Source: JAYFRE01 sp034926235 (GTDB taxonomy: Bacteria > Pseudomonadota > Alphaproteobacteria > Rhodospirillales > Magnetospirillaceae). Taken from it: a stretch of DNA of 12,215 nt. The notes under the pieces were generated by a model that did not search any database, had not been told where the DNA came from, and worked only from the letters and a program-made list of their open reading frames with translations. The stretch lies in NCBI GenBank assembly GCA_034926235.1, contig JAYFRE010000035.1:1-12215 (forward strand). The letters run 5' to 3'. Positions 6,717 through 12,215 of this stretch are shown here, piece by piece. The first letter of the stretch is position 1, and every line of letters starts with the position of its first letter. The position numbers were made by a program, and so were the translations under genes.

Positions 6717-7439
6717 GAAGCTTTGCACCAATGTGCCGCAGACCAGATACCAGCCATCCACCAGCACGAAGAAAATCAGCTTGAAGGGCAGCGCGATCGA
6801 AATCGGCGGCAGCATCATCATGCCCATGCTCATCAGCACCGAGGCCACCACCATGTCGATGACCAGGAAGGGCAGATAGATCAAAAAGCCGATCTCGAAG
6901 GCGCGGCGCAGCTCGCTGATCATGAAGGCGGGGATCAACGCTTTCAACGGCGCGTCCTCGGCCCGGTCGACCCCTTCGCTGCGCGATAAATTCAAGAACA
7001 GGCGCAGATCCTGATCGCGCACCTGGGTCAGCATGAAGGCGCGCAGCGGTTTGACGGCGCGCTCGAACGCCTCGGCCTCGTCGATTTCCTCGGCGATCAA
7101 GGGGCGGATGCCTTCGTTATAGGACGCCTCGAAGGTCGGCATCATGACGAAGCCGGTCAGGAACAGGGCCAGGCTGACCATCACCATGTTGGGCGGGCTG
7201 CTTTGCGTGCCCATGGCTTGGCGCAGGAAGGACAGCACCACGACGATGCGGGTGAAGGAGGTGACCATGATCAGGATCGACGGCGCGATGCTCAAGACCG
7301 TCAGCAGCATGACGATCTGAACGATGCGTGTGGTGGTCGATCCGCCGCCGTCGCCCAGATCGAGGTTGAGCTGCTGGGCGGCGGCAGGGCCGGCCATGAT
7401 CAGGATCAGCAGCAAACTGAACGGCAGGATGCGTCTCAT
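6705..7439 (-). CDS. fliP: FliP, flagellar type III export gate protein
   Basis: 244 residues (E. coli 245). FliP forms, with FliQ and FliR, the membrane export gate of the flagellar type III secretion apparatus. A cleavable signal peptide (about 1-21, ending AGPAAA) precedes about four membrane segments (roughly 39-59, 84-101, 183-203 and 208-237). Both FliP signature regions are clear: PSILIMVTSFTRIVVVLSFL (53-72) and the stretch around SELRRAFEIGFLIYLPFLVI (175-194). The open frame extends upstream into fliO; the ATG at 7439 gives the signal peptide and an ATGA overlap with the fliO stop, so it was chosen. FliQ and FliR are not adjacent in this window. The gene is last in the leftward flagellar operon and converges on the phosphonate DUF1045 gene. 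Confidence 0.97.
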   Translation of the reverse strand: MRRILPFSLLLILIMAGPAAAQQLNLDLGDGGGSTTTRIVQIVMLLTVLSIAPSILIMVTSFTRIVVVLSFLRQAMGTQSSPPNMVMVSLALFLTGFVMMPTFEASYNEGIRPLIAEEIDEAEAFERAVKPLRAFMLTQVRDQDLRLFLNLSRSEGVDRAEDAPLKALIPAFMISELRRAFEIGFLIYLPFLVIDMVVASVLMSMGMMMLPPISIALPFKLIFFVLVDGWYLVCGTLVQSFAAG

Positions 7440-7738
7440 GACCGGGGATCCTCGATCTCGATCTCGACCTTGGGCGTCGGGACAGCGTTTTGTTCGATCA
7501 CCAGATCGGTTGCGCCGCCGATCAGCAGCAGATGCTCGGCACGATCGCGCCGGACCAGGACCAGCTTGCGCCGGGAATCGAGCGCCAGAATTTCGACGAT
7601 GTCGAGCCGGCGTTTGTGCGCCGGGCGCATGGCGAAACGGCCCGATCCGAATCGGCGCAAAAGCCAGGCCAAGCCGGTGATCAGTCCCAGAACGAAAACC
7701 AGAACCAGAAGGGTGCGCAGATAGGCGTCCCATTCCAT
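7436..7738 (-). CDS. fliO: FliO, flagellar export assembly protein
   Basis: 100 residues. FliO is a bitopic membrane protein that helps assemble the FliP ring of the export gate and is not part of the finished structure. One membrane helix (about 8-27) is followed by a basic stretch and the cytoplasmic FliO domain, with the family pattern LDIVEILALDSRRKLVLVRR then EHLLLIGGATDLVIE (45-82). The short length is normal for alphaproteobacterial FliO. The acidic C-terminal tail PKVEIEIEDPRS is variable in the family. The stop overlaps the fliP start, and the gene begins 7 bases after the stop of the upstream small gene. The pairing with fliP makes the call secure. Confidence 0.9.
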   Translation of the reverse strand: MEWDAYLRTLLVLVFVLGLITGLAWLLRRFGSGRFAMRPAHKRRLDIVEILALDSRRKLVLVRRDRAEHLLLIGGATDLVIEQNAVPTPKVEIEIEDPRS

Positions 7739-7745
7739 GACCGGC

Positions 7746-8015
7746 TTATTCTCCCATCTCGCGGCCGAGACGGTCGAGATGTTCCCGCAGTTCCGTCTCC
7801 AAGGCGTCGAGACGGTTGATCAAAACCTTGGCATCGTCAAGAACCTTCGCGCCTTCGCCTTCGGGCAGCGCGGCCATGTCTTCGCACAGGCGCACGACCC
7901 GCTCCTCCAGCACGGCGAGATCGAGCCTGGCCCCGCCGGCCAGAAGTTTGCGCGCGGTCATGACCACCGAGGTCAGCCGGGTCAACTCGTCCTTGATATG
8001 ATCGACATCGCTCAC
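7746..8015 (-). CDS. Small helical protein of unknown function in the flagellar export operon
   Basis: 89 residues, soluble, acidic and almost certainly all helical, with a likely coiled coil at about 49-85 (repeating leucine/isoleucine/valine spacing in VLDDAKVLINRLDALETELR). No signal peptide or membrane segment. It starts with GTG, whose GTGA overlaps the stop of the FlhB-like gene, and ends 7 bases before fliO, so it is locked into the flagellar operon. I do not recognise a named family. Size, charge and helicity recall small flagellar export chaperones or regulators such as FlgN or FliT, but no motif supports that. Third-codon GC bias like its neighbours and the double tight junctions argue that it is a real gene. 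Confidence 0.75.
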   Translation of the reverse strand: MSDVDHIKDELTRLTSVVMTARKLLAGGARLDLAVLEERVVRLCEDMAALPEGEGAKVLDDAKVLINRLDALETELREHLDRLGREMGE

Positions 8016-8338
8016 GGCGCGGCTCCCTGCGGGGACAGGGGCGGCAGGCGGCGGTTGGCGAGATAGACATAAGTCAGGATTTCGGCCACCGCCCGAAAGG
8101 CTTCAACGGGGATGGGGGAATCGATATCGACGGCGGCCAGGATTTCGGCCAGATCCGCGTCTTCGCGCACCTTGACGCCCGAGGCGAAGGCCAGTTCCAG
8201 GATGCGTTCGGCCATTTCGCCCTGACCGCTGGCGACCACTTTCGGGGCGCCGTCGGCCCCGTTCTGGTCATAGGATAAGGCGACCGCGATTCGCCGCGCG
8301 GCGCCGCCGTTCCGTTCGCTGGTTCCGTCCTTGGCCAC
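8012..8338 (-). CDS. FlhB C-terminal-domain-like protein (stand-alone, FhlB/YlqH type)
   Basis: 108 residues. Residues 15-97 match the cytoplasmic domain of the export switch protein FlhB: RRIAVALSYD, then GAPKVVASGQGEMAERILEL (30-49), and finally IPVEAFRAVAEILTYVYLAN (76-95). The membrane domain of FlhB is absent, and so is the NPTH self-cleavage motif; the sequence reads AARRIAVAL where NPTHxAVAL would be expected. Such stand-alone proteins can partly substitute for the cleaved FlhB tail in other bacteria and so may tune substrate switching from hook to filament export. The start is GTG at 8338, with a GGGAAAGGG ribosome-site-like stretch about 10-18 bases upstream; no nearer ATG exists in frame. 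It is first in the operon, downstream of a CtrA-type box. Confidence 0.85.
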   Translation of the reverse strand: MAKDGTSERNGGAARRIAVALSYDQNGADGAPKVVASGQGEMAERILELAFASGVKVREDADLAEILAAVDIDSPIPVEAFRAVAEILTYVYLANRRLPPLSPQGAAP

Positions 8339-8388
8339 CGAAAAGCCGCCCTTTCCCGAACTAAGGCGCCCATAATGGCAAAGCGGCT

Positions 8389-8403
8389 TTAAAAAAAGCT
8401 TAA
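8389..8403. promoter_or_regulatory. Candidate CtrA box upstream of the flagellar operon
   Basis: The sequence reads TTAA-AAAAAGC-TTAA on the plus strand, an exact TTAA-N7-TTAA, the known recognition pattern of the alphaproteobacterial response regulator CtrA. It lies in the 111-bp gap between prfC and the FlhB-like gene, 51 bp upstream of the latter's start. CtrA controls flagellar gene promoters in this class. The preferred trailing C (TTAAC) is absent on both strands, and the site sits in an A-tract, so chance is possible. Confidence 0.55.
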
Positions 8404-8449
8404 TTCTTGACGCGATCCGGCGGTCCTTGCCGGCGTGACGCGCCCATCC

Positions 8450-10036
8450 TCAGGCTTGTTCGCGGGTGGCCGAGAAACGCAATTCGGGAAAATCCTGCTG
8501 CGCTCGGCCCAGAATCCAATTGCTGCGCGCCATGAAGACCAAAGCGCCGTCGCGGTCTTCGGCCAGGGCCGATGCGCCGGTGCTGTCCCGGAATCGTTCG
8601 AGCGCGGCTTCATCGTCGGAAGAAACCCAGCGCGCGGTCTCAAAGGGCGCGTTCTCGAATCCCGCCTTCAGATTATATTCGCTTTCGATCCGGCTGATGA
8701 TGACGTCGAATTGCAGCATGCCGACGACGCCGACGATCCAGCCCGATCCGTCGAGCGGTTTGAATAATTGCGAGACGCCTTCCTCGGCCAGATCCTCCAG
8801 CGCCTTTCTCAATTGCTTGGCGCGCATGGGGTCGTCGAGCCGCACCCGGCGCAGGATTTCCGGGGCGAAACTGGGGATGCCGGTGAAGCGGATATCCTCG
8901 CCTTCGGTCAGGGTGTCGCCGATGCGCAAGGAGCCGTGATTGGGAATGCCCATGATGTCGCCGGGAAAGGCTTCTTCGGCCAGCTCGCGGTCGCGCGCTA
9001 AGAAAAAGACCGGATTGCCAAGCGCGATTACCTTGCCGGAACGGACATGCTTAAGCTTCATGCCGCGGCGGAACCGGCCCGAGCACAGGCGCAAAAAGGC
9101 GATGCGGTCGCGGTGGTTGGGGTCCATGTTCGCCTGGATCTTGAAGACGAAGCCCGAGACCTTGTCTTCTTCCGGATCGACGATGCGGGTGCTGGCCGGC
9201 TGCGGGCGCGGCGGTGGCGCCATGCGGCCGATACCGCCCAGCAATTCGCGGACGCCGAAATTGCGCAGCGCCGCGCCGAAAAAGACCGGCGTCAGGGTGC
9301 CGGCGCGATAAGCGTCAAGATCGAACGGCGTGGTCGCCCCCCGCACCAGTTCAATTTCGCCGCGCAATTGTTCCGCCGCTTCCGCCCCCACCAGCGCGTC
9401 CAGACGCGGATCGTCCAGCGCCATGTCGATGGCGTCGGGGATGTGGTCCCCGCGCGAGGATTCGATCAACAGCACCTGATCGCGGACCAGATCATAGACG
9501 CCCTTGAGATCGCGGCCCATGCCGATCGGCCAGCTGACCGGGCAGACGTCCAGCGCCAGCGTCTTCTCGATCTCGTCGAGCAGGTCGAAAGGATCGCGCC
9601 CTTCGCGGTCCACCTTGTTGACGAAGGTGATGATCGGCATGTCACGCAGGCGGCAAACCTCGAACAGCTTGCGCGTTTGGGTTTCGATGCCCTTGGCGGC
9701 GTCCAGCACCATCACCGCCGAATCGACGGCGGTCAGGGTGCGGTAAGTGTCTTCGCTGAAATCCTCGTGGCCGGGCGTGTCCAGCAGGTTGAAGGACAGG
9801 CCTTCATGCTCGAAGGACATGACCGAGGCGGTCACCGAGATGCCGCGTTCTTTTTCGATCCCCATCCAGTCGGACCGCGCACGCCGTTGTTCGCCGCGGG
9901 CGCGGACGGCGCCGGCCATCTGGATGGCGCCTCCGAACAGAAGCAGCTTTTCCGTCAACGTCGTTTTACCGGCGTCGGGATGCGAGATGATGGCGAAGGT
10001 CCGCCGATGGGCGATGGCGTCGTTCTGGGTGGTCAT
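8450..10036 (-). CDS. prfC: Peptide chain release factor 3 (RF3)
   Basis: 528 residues (E. coli 529). RF3 is the translational GTPase that recycles RF1/RF2 from the ribosome after termination. GTPase motifs are intact: G1 SHPDAGKTT (18-26), switch I region RGISVTASVMSF (64-75), G3 DTPGH (86-90) and G4 NKVD (140-143). The RF3-specific insert GAVRARGEQRRARSDWMGIE (42-61) distinguishes it from EF-G, as do the overall length and the ending in the RF3-type C-terminal domain. The ATG at 10036 gives the standard length; no good ribosome site is visible before it. It is followed after 111 bp by the flagellar operon on the same strand, most likely a separate unit, and faces a divergent histidine kinase gene. 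Confidence 0.97.
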   Translation of the reverse strand: MTTQNDAIAHRRTFAIISHPDAGKTTLTEKLLLFGGAIQMAGAVRARGEQRRARSDWMGIEKERGISVTASVMSFEHEGLSFNLLDTPGHEDFSEDTYRTLTAVDSAVMVLDAAKGIETQTRKLFEVCRLRDMPIITFVNKVDREGRDPFDLLDEIEKTLALDVCPVSWPIGMGRDLKGVYDLVRDQVLLIESSRGDHIPDAIDMALDDPRLDALVGAEAAEQLRGEIELVRGATTPFDLDAYRAGTLTPVFFGAALRNFGVRELLGGIGRMAPPPRPQPASTRIVDPEEDKVSGFVFKIQANMDPNHRDRIAFLRLCSGRFRRGMKLKHVRSGKVIALGNPVFFLARDRELAEEAFPGDIMGIPNHGSLRIGDTLTEGEDIRFTGIPSFAPEILRRVRLDDPMRAKQLRKALEDLAEEGVSQLFKPLDGSGWIVGVVGMLQFDVIISRIESEYNLKAGFENAPFETARWVSSDDEAALERFRDSTGASALAEDRDGALVFMARSNWILGRAQQDFPELRFSATREQA

Positions 10037-10143
10037 GGGGGCGTTTTGTCGGGCCTTGGGGGGTAAAAATCAAGCGCTCTTTGCGGGGGGCTGCGCATGT
10101 TTCGGCGGTTCATCCCCTTTTCCGCGCGGCTGATCCAGGGTTA

Positions 10144-10175
10144 TCATGATGTCATGACGTTAAAATTGGGCCAAT
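10144..10175. promoter_or_regulatory. Symmetric motifs in the prfC/kinase divergent gap
   Basis: Two copies of the self-complementary hexamer TCATGA (10144-10149 and 10152-10157) are separated by TG, forming a 14-bp symmetric element. Eight bases on is ATTGGgCCAAT (10165-10175), a second inverted repeat. Between them TAAAAT (10161-10166) could be a -10 element for the kinase gene, though no matching -35 was found. The layout suggests a regulated promoter, but no known regulator is recognised. The rest of the 156-bp gap is unremarkable. Confidence 0.35.
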
Positions 10176-10192
10176 AAGCTGCCGGAGCAGGC

Positions 10193-11245
10193 ATGAATCA
10201 TCGATCCCTCATCCTGGCCGCGATGGCCGTTCTGACCTCTGCCCCCGCCTTGGCGCAAGAAGCGTCCGCCGCATCGTCGCCAGCGGGGTTTCTTCTGGCC
10301 GGTCTTGCCGGAGCGGCGCTGGTGGGTGCTGCCTGGCTGTTCTGTTCGGGCCGCCGGCGGCGCGATCTCGATTCCTTGCGCGTCATCGCTGAAACCCTGG
10401 CCGATGGCGGCGATGTTCCGCCTGAAACCGCGCCATCCGGTCCGCGTGCGGCGGCCATCGCCCATGCCCTTGCCACCCTTGCGCAGGCTCGCGACGAGGC
10501 GGTTCGCCAGGGCCGGGGCGGACGGCAGTTCCTGGCAACCGCCAGCCATGATCTGCGCCAGCCGCTTCAGGCGCTGGGATTGTTCGTGGCGACGCTGGCG
10601 CAGCAGCCGCTGACCCAGCAGCAACGCGCCATCGTCGATAAGATCGAAAGCTCGCTCGATGCGCTGGAGCGGCTTCTGACCGCGCTTTTGGATATTTCCC
10701 GGATCGATGCGGGCCGGGTCCAGGCGCATCGGCGCAACTTTCCCGCCCAGGACCTGTTCGACCGTCTCTCCTACGAGTTCGTTCCCTTGGCCGCCGACAA
10801 AGCCCTATCTATGCGTTTTGTGCCGAGCCGCTATGTCCTTGATAGCGACCCTGATCTTTTGGAGCGAATTCTGCGTAACCTTTTATCGAATGCGGTGCGC
10901 TATACCGAACGGGGGGGAATCGTCGTCGGGGCGCGCTTACGCGGGGATCGGGTCGGGCTGGAAGTTTGGGATAGCGGCATCGGCATTCCCGCCGGTCAGC
11001 AGGAAGAAGCATTCCGTGAATTTACCCAATTAACTAAAGAGAAATCAGGGAGTTACAGGGGGCTTGGCCTGGGGCTTGCGATCGTCCGGCGGCTGGCCGG
11101 ATTGCTGGGACACGATTTGGAAGTCCACTCCGTCCTCGGGCGGGGTTCGGTATTTCGGGTGCTGGTTCCTTGTGCCGGCAAAGCAGGCGAGGGCAGAGGT
11201 GCGGATGGGGGCGGCCAATCAGGACCCGTTTTGAAGAACTCGTAG
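10193..11245 (+). CDS. Membrane-tethered sensor histidine kinase without a recognisable sensor domain
   Basis: 350 residues. A signal peptide or signal anchor (about 1-22, ending PALAQ) is followed by a short alanine/serine stretch and one membrane helix (about 32-52), leaving almost no periplasmic part. Cytoplasmic helices lead to the phosphoacceptor H-box FLATASHDLRQPLQALGLF with His119. The ATP-binding domain has the N-box ILRNLLSNAVRYT (Asn229 and Asn233), G1 DSGIGI (260-265) and G2 GLGLGL (290-295). The H-box SHDLRQPLQAL is typical of kinases usually found as PAS-containing hybrids, here reduced to the core. The start has GGAG 5 bases upstream. The C-terminal 22 residues are glycine-rich and probably disordered. 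Its likely partner is the regulator at 11448. Stimulus unknown. Confidence 0.9.
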   Translation: MNHRSLILAAMAVLTSAPALAQEASAASSPAGFLLAGLAGAALVGAAWLFCSGRRRRDLDSLRVIAETLADGGDVPPETAPSGPRAAAIAHALATLAQARDEAVRQGRGGRQFLATASHDLRQPLQALGLFVATLAQQPLTQQQRAIVDKIESSLDALERLLTALLDISRIDAGRVQAHRRNFPAQDLFDRLSYEFVPLAADKALSMRFVPSRYVLDSDPDLLERILRNLLSNAVRYTERGGIVVGARLRGDRVGLEVWDSGIGIPAGQQEEAFREFTQLTKEKSGSYRGLGLGLAIVRRLAGLLGHDLEVHSVLGRGSVFRVLVPCAGKAGEGRGADGGGQSGPVLKNS

Positions 11246-11261
11246 GAAATATTATGCATTC

Positions 11262-11283
11262 CCCGATGATATCGGGTAGTTTT
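11262..11283 (+). terminator. Candidate terminator after the histidine kinase
   Basis: CCCGAT (11262-11267) pairs with ATCGGG (11271-11276) around a 3-base loop, followed by TAG and four T residues (11280-11283). It begins 17 bases after the kinase stop codon. The stem is short and the T-run modest, so termination may be partial. Together with the promoter just downstream it suggests that the kinase and regulator are separate transcription units. Confidence 0.5.
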
Positions 11284-11314
11284 CCTTAGGGGTCGAACCA
11301 GGGTCAAGCAGGAG

Positions 11315-11323
11315 TGGTATAAT
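11315..11323 (+). promoter_or_regulatory. Extended -10 promoter for the response regulator
   Basis: TGGTATAAT contains a perfect TATAAT hexamer (11318-11323) preceded by the TGn extension that can compensate for a poor -35. No good -35 is visible at 17 bp; the best is a partial TCGAAC at 11293-11298 with 19-bp spacing. Transcription would begin near 11330, giving a 5' leader of about 118 bases before the regulator's GTG start. Confidence 0.55.
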
Positions 11324-11358
11324 TTTATCCGGCCGGACGATAAAACGGAGCATCGTCC
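11323..11358 (+). other. Overlapping, mutually exclusive inverted repeats in the regulator's leader
   Basis: TTTTATC (11323-11329) pairs with GATAAAA (11339-11345). GGACGAT (11335-11341) pairs with ATCGTCC (11352-11358). The two stems share 11339-11341, so an RNA could form only one at a time. TCCGGCCGGA (11328-11337) is also a perfect 10-bp palindrome inside the first stem. As DNA these could be operators just downstream of the -10 box; as RNA they could be an alternative-fold leader. Which applies cannot be told by eye. Confidence 0.4.
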
Positions 11359-11363
11359 TATAG

Positions 11364-11406
11364 ACCATCGCGCTCACCATCGAAAAAGATTATACCTTAA
11401 GTAAGG
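11364..11406 (+). repeat. Short direct repeats and palindrome in the response-regulator leader
   Basis: ACCATCG occurs at 11364-11370 and again at 11376-11382, a 12-bp period near one helical turn. Next comes CCTTA-AG-TAAGG (11395-11406), a 12-bp inverted repeat. Paired half-sites spaced by about a turn and small palindromes are usual binding arrangements for NarL-type regulators, so autoregulation is possible. The sequences do not match the NarL heptamer well. The remainder of the gap up to 11447 holds only the ribosome site. Confidence 0.3.
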
Positions 11407-11447
11407 GGTGGGAGCCGAGGGGCGGCCAGACGAGAAGGTGGAACGCC

Positions 11448-12134
11448 GTGGAGACCAACGACAAGCCCATGAAAATTCTGATTGCCGACGATCACGAGCT
11501 GTTCCGTGACGGACTGCGCCATGTTCTGGAGCAGATGGACGACGACGTCTCGGTGGTCGAGGCCAGCGATTATCCGCAAGCCCTGACCCTGGTGGAAAAG
11601 GAAACGGATATCGGCATCGTCCTTTTGGATCTGTCGATGCCAGGCATGCCGTGGAGCGAAGGGCTGCAAGCTCTGCGCCAGAAGCTGCCGCTGGACGTGC
11701 CCGTCATCGTCCTGTCGGCATCCGATGACCGGCTGCATGTGTTGCAGGCGGTCAATCTGGGGGCAGCCGGATTCATTCCGAAAACGTCCAGCAGCCGCGT
11801 CATGTTGAGCGCGTTGAAACTGGTACTGTCGGGTGGCGTCTATTTGCCGCCCGCCTTGCTCGATCAAAGCGATCATAGCGGCGAGCCGCCGGCGGCCAAG
11901 GCCGCGGCGGAAGGCGCTGCCGCTTTCCTGACCCCGCGCCAGCGCGAAGTGCTGGCCCTGCTGGGTCAGGGCAAGTCGAACAAGGAAATAGCCCGTGTCC
12001 TCAATCTGGCCGAGGGGACGGTGAAGCTGCACGTCACCGCCATTCTAAAGGCGCTGAACGTCAACAACCGCACGCGCGCGGTGGTCGCGGCTTCGCAACT
12101 GGGGCTGAACGGGTCCGAATCGGACGCGTCCTGA
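11448..12134 (+). CDS. NarL/LuxR-family response regulator
   Basis: 228 residues. The receiver domain (about 8-125) has the acidic pair Asp14/Asp15, the phosphoacceptor Asp61 in IVLLDLSMPGM, Ser90 in place of the switch threonine, and Lys112 in FIPKTSS. An alanine-rich linker (about 145-160) leads to a LuxR-type helix-turn-helix (161-213): LTPRQREVLALLGQGKSNKE, then AEGTVKLHVTAILKALNVNNRTRA. The GTG at 11448 is preferred because GAAGGTGG lies 6-13 bases upstream; the ATG at 11469 would remove seven residues and has no well-spaced site. It is probably phosphorylated by the kinase encoded upstream on the same strand, although a terminator-like hairpin and its own promoter lie between them. Targets cannot be read from the sequence. 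Confidence 0.92.
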   Translation: METNDKPMKILIADDHELFRDGLRHVLEQMDDDVSVVEASDYPQALTLVEKETDIGIVLLDLSMPGMPWSEGLQALRQKLPLDVPVIVLSASDDRLHVLQAVNLGAAGFIPKTSSSRVMLSALKLVLSGGVYLPPALLDQSDHSGEPPAAKAAAEGAAAFLTPRQREVLALLGQGKSNKEIARVLNLAEGTVKLHVTAILKALNVNNRTRAVVAASQLGLNGSESDAS

Positions 12135-12157
12135 CGTCTTTCACGGACGGGGCGGGC

Positions 12158-12174
12158 AACCGGTATGTCCGGTT
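12158..12174 (+). terminator. Hairpin after the response regulator
   Basis: AACCGG (12158-12163) pairs with CCGGTT (12169-12174) around a 5-base loop, 24 bases after the regulator stop. It is followed by a run of nine C residues (12175-12183) instead of T residues; the first TTTT comes at 12190-12193. A terminator is plausible by position but the tract is atypical. Nothing else is identifiable up to the window end. Confidence 0.35.
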
Positions 12175-12215
12175 CCCCCCCCCGGTCGGTTTTCAAGCGC
12201 TCAATGGTTGAGAAG

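Noticed and set aside
8412..8432. Hairpin CCGGC/GCCGG after prfC as a terminator
   Set aside because: Only a 5-bp stem, and the nearest T-run on the minus strand lies about 18 bases beyond it and coincides with the CtrA-type box; not strong enough to call.
9047..10066. 339-codon plus-strand open frame opposite prfC
   Set aside because: Antisense to the GTPase domain of prfC; no domain is visible and composition is typical of a reverse-complement artefact.
11358..11367. CTATAGACCA resembling half of a PhnF-type site before the response regulator
   Set aside because: Not palindromic and far from phosphonate genes; likely chance similarity.
11389..11394. TATAAT on the minus strand within the kinase-regulator gap
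   Set aside because: No -35, no TGn extension and no leftward gene to serve; kept only as part of the inverted-repeat observation.
12175..12183. Run of nine C residues as a phase-variation tract
   Set aside because: It is outside any coding region seen and downstream of the regulator's hairpin; no reading frame would be switched within the window.

Overview
The window is high-GC and densely packed, with many 4-base ATGA/GTGA stop/start overlaps. Its gene content suggests an alphaproteobacterium, most likely Rhodospirillales / Magnetospirillum-like. That placement is an inference from gene content, a CtrA-type box and protein style; no rRNA or marker search was possible. I see no IS element, tRNA, rRNA or CRISPR array.

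Region 1 (1-6683) is a carbon-phosphorus lyase locus for using phosphonates as a phosphorus source. The core operon phnG-H-I-J-K-L runs leftward, and phnL is cut by the window edge. The repressor gene phnF diverges from phnG across a 97-bp gap that carries a perfect 14-bp palindrome, the probable PhnF operator. Downstream of phnF on the plus strand, after a good candidate intrinsic terminator or attenuator, are a divergent-type phnM and a DUF1045 protein of the 2H-phosphoesterase fold, joined by an ATGA overlap. Neither PhnP nor PhnN is in the window. The DUF1045 protein is a plausible replacement for PhnP, opening the cyclic ribose phosphate that the lyase makes.

Region 2 (6705-8403) is a leftward flagellar export operon: a stand-alone FlhB C-terminal-like protein, an unrecognised 89-residue helical protein, fliO and fliP. 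Its upstream gap contains an exact TTAA-N7-TTAA box, the recognition pattern of the alphaproteobacterial cell-cycle/flagellar regulator CtrA. fliP converges on the DUF1045 gene, and a hairpin spans the 21-bp junction.

Region 3 (8450-10036) is prfC (peptide chain release factor 3), leftward.

Region 4 (10193-12134) is a rightward two-component pair. The histidine kinase has a signal peptide or signal anchor and one membrane segment but no room for a sensor domain. The response regulator is of the NarL/LuxR type. A terminator-like hairpin, an extended -10 promoter and a 5' leader with two mutually exclusive inverted repeats separate them, so the regulator probably has its own control. No gap between genes exceeds about 200 bases.
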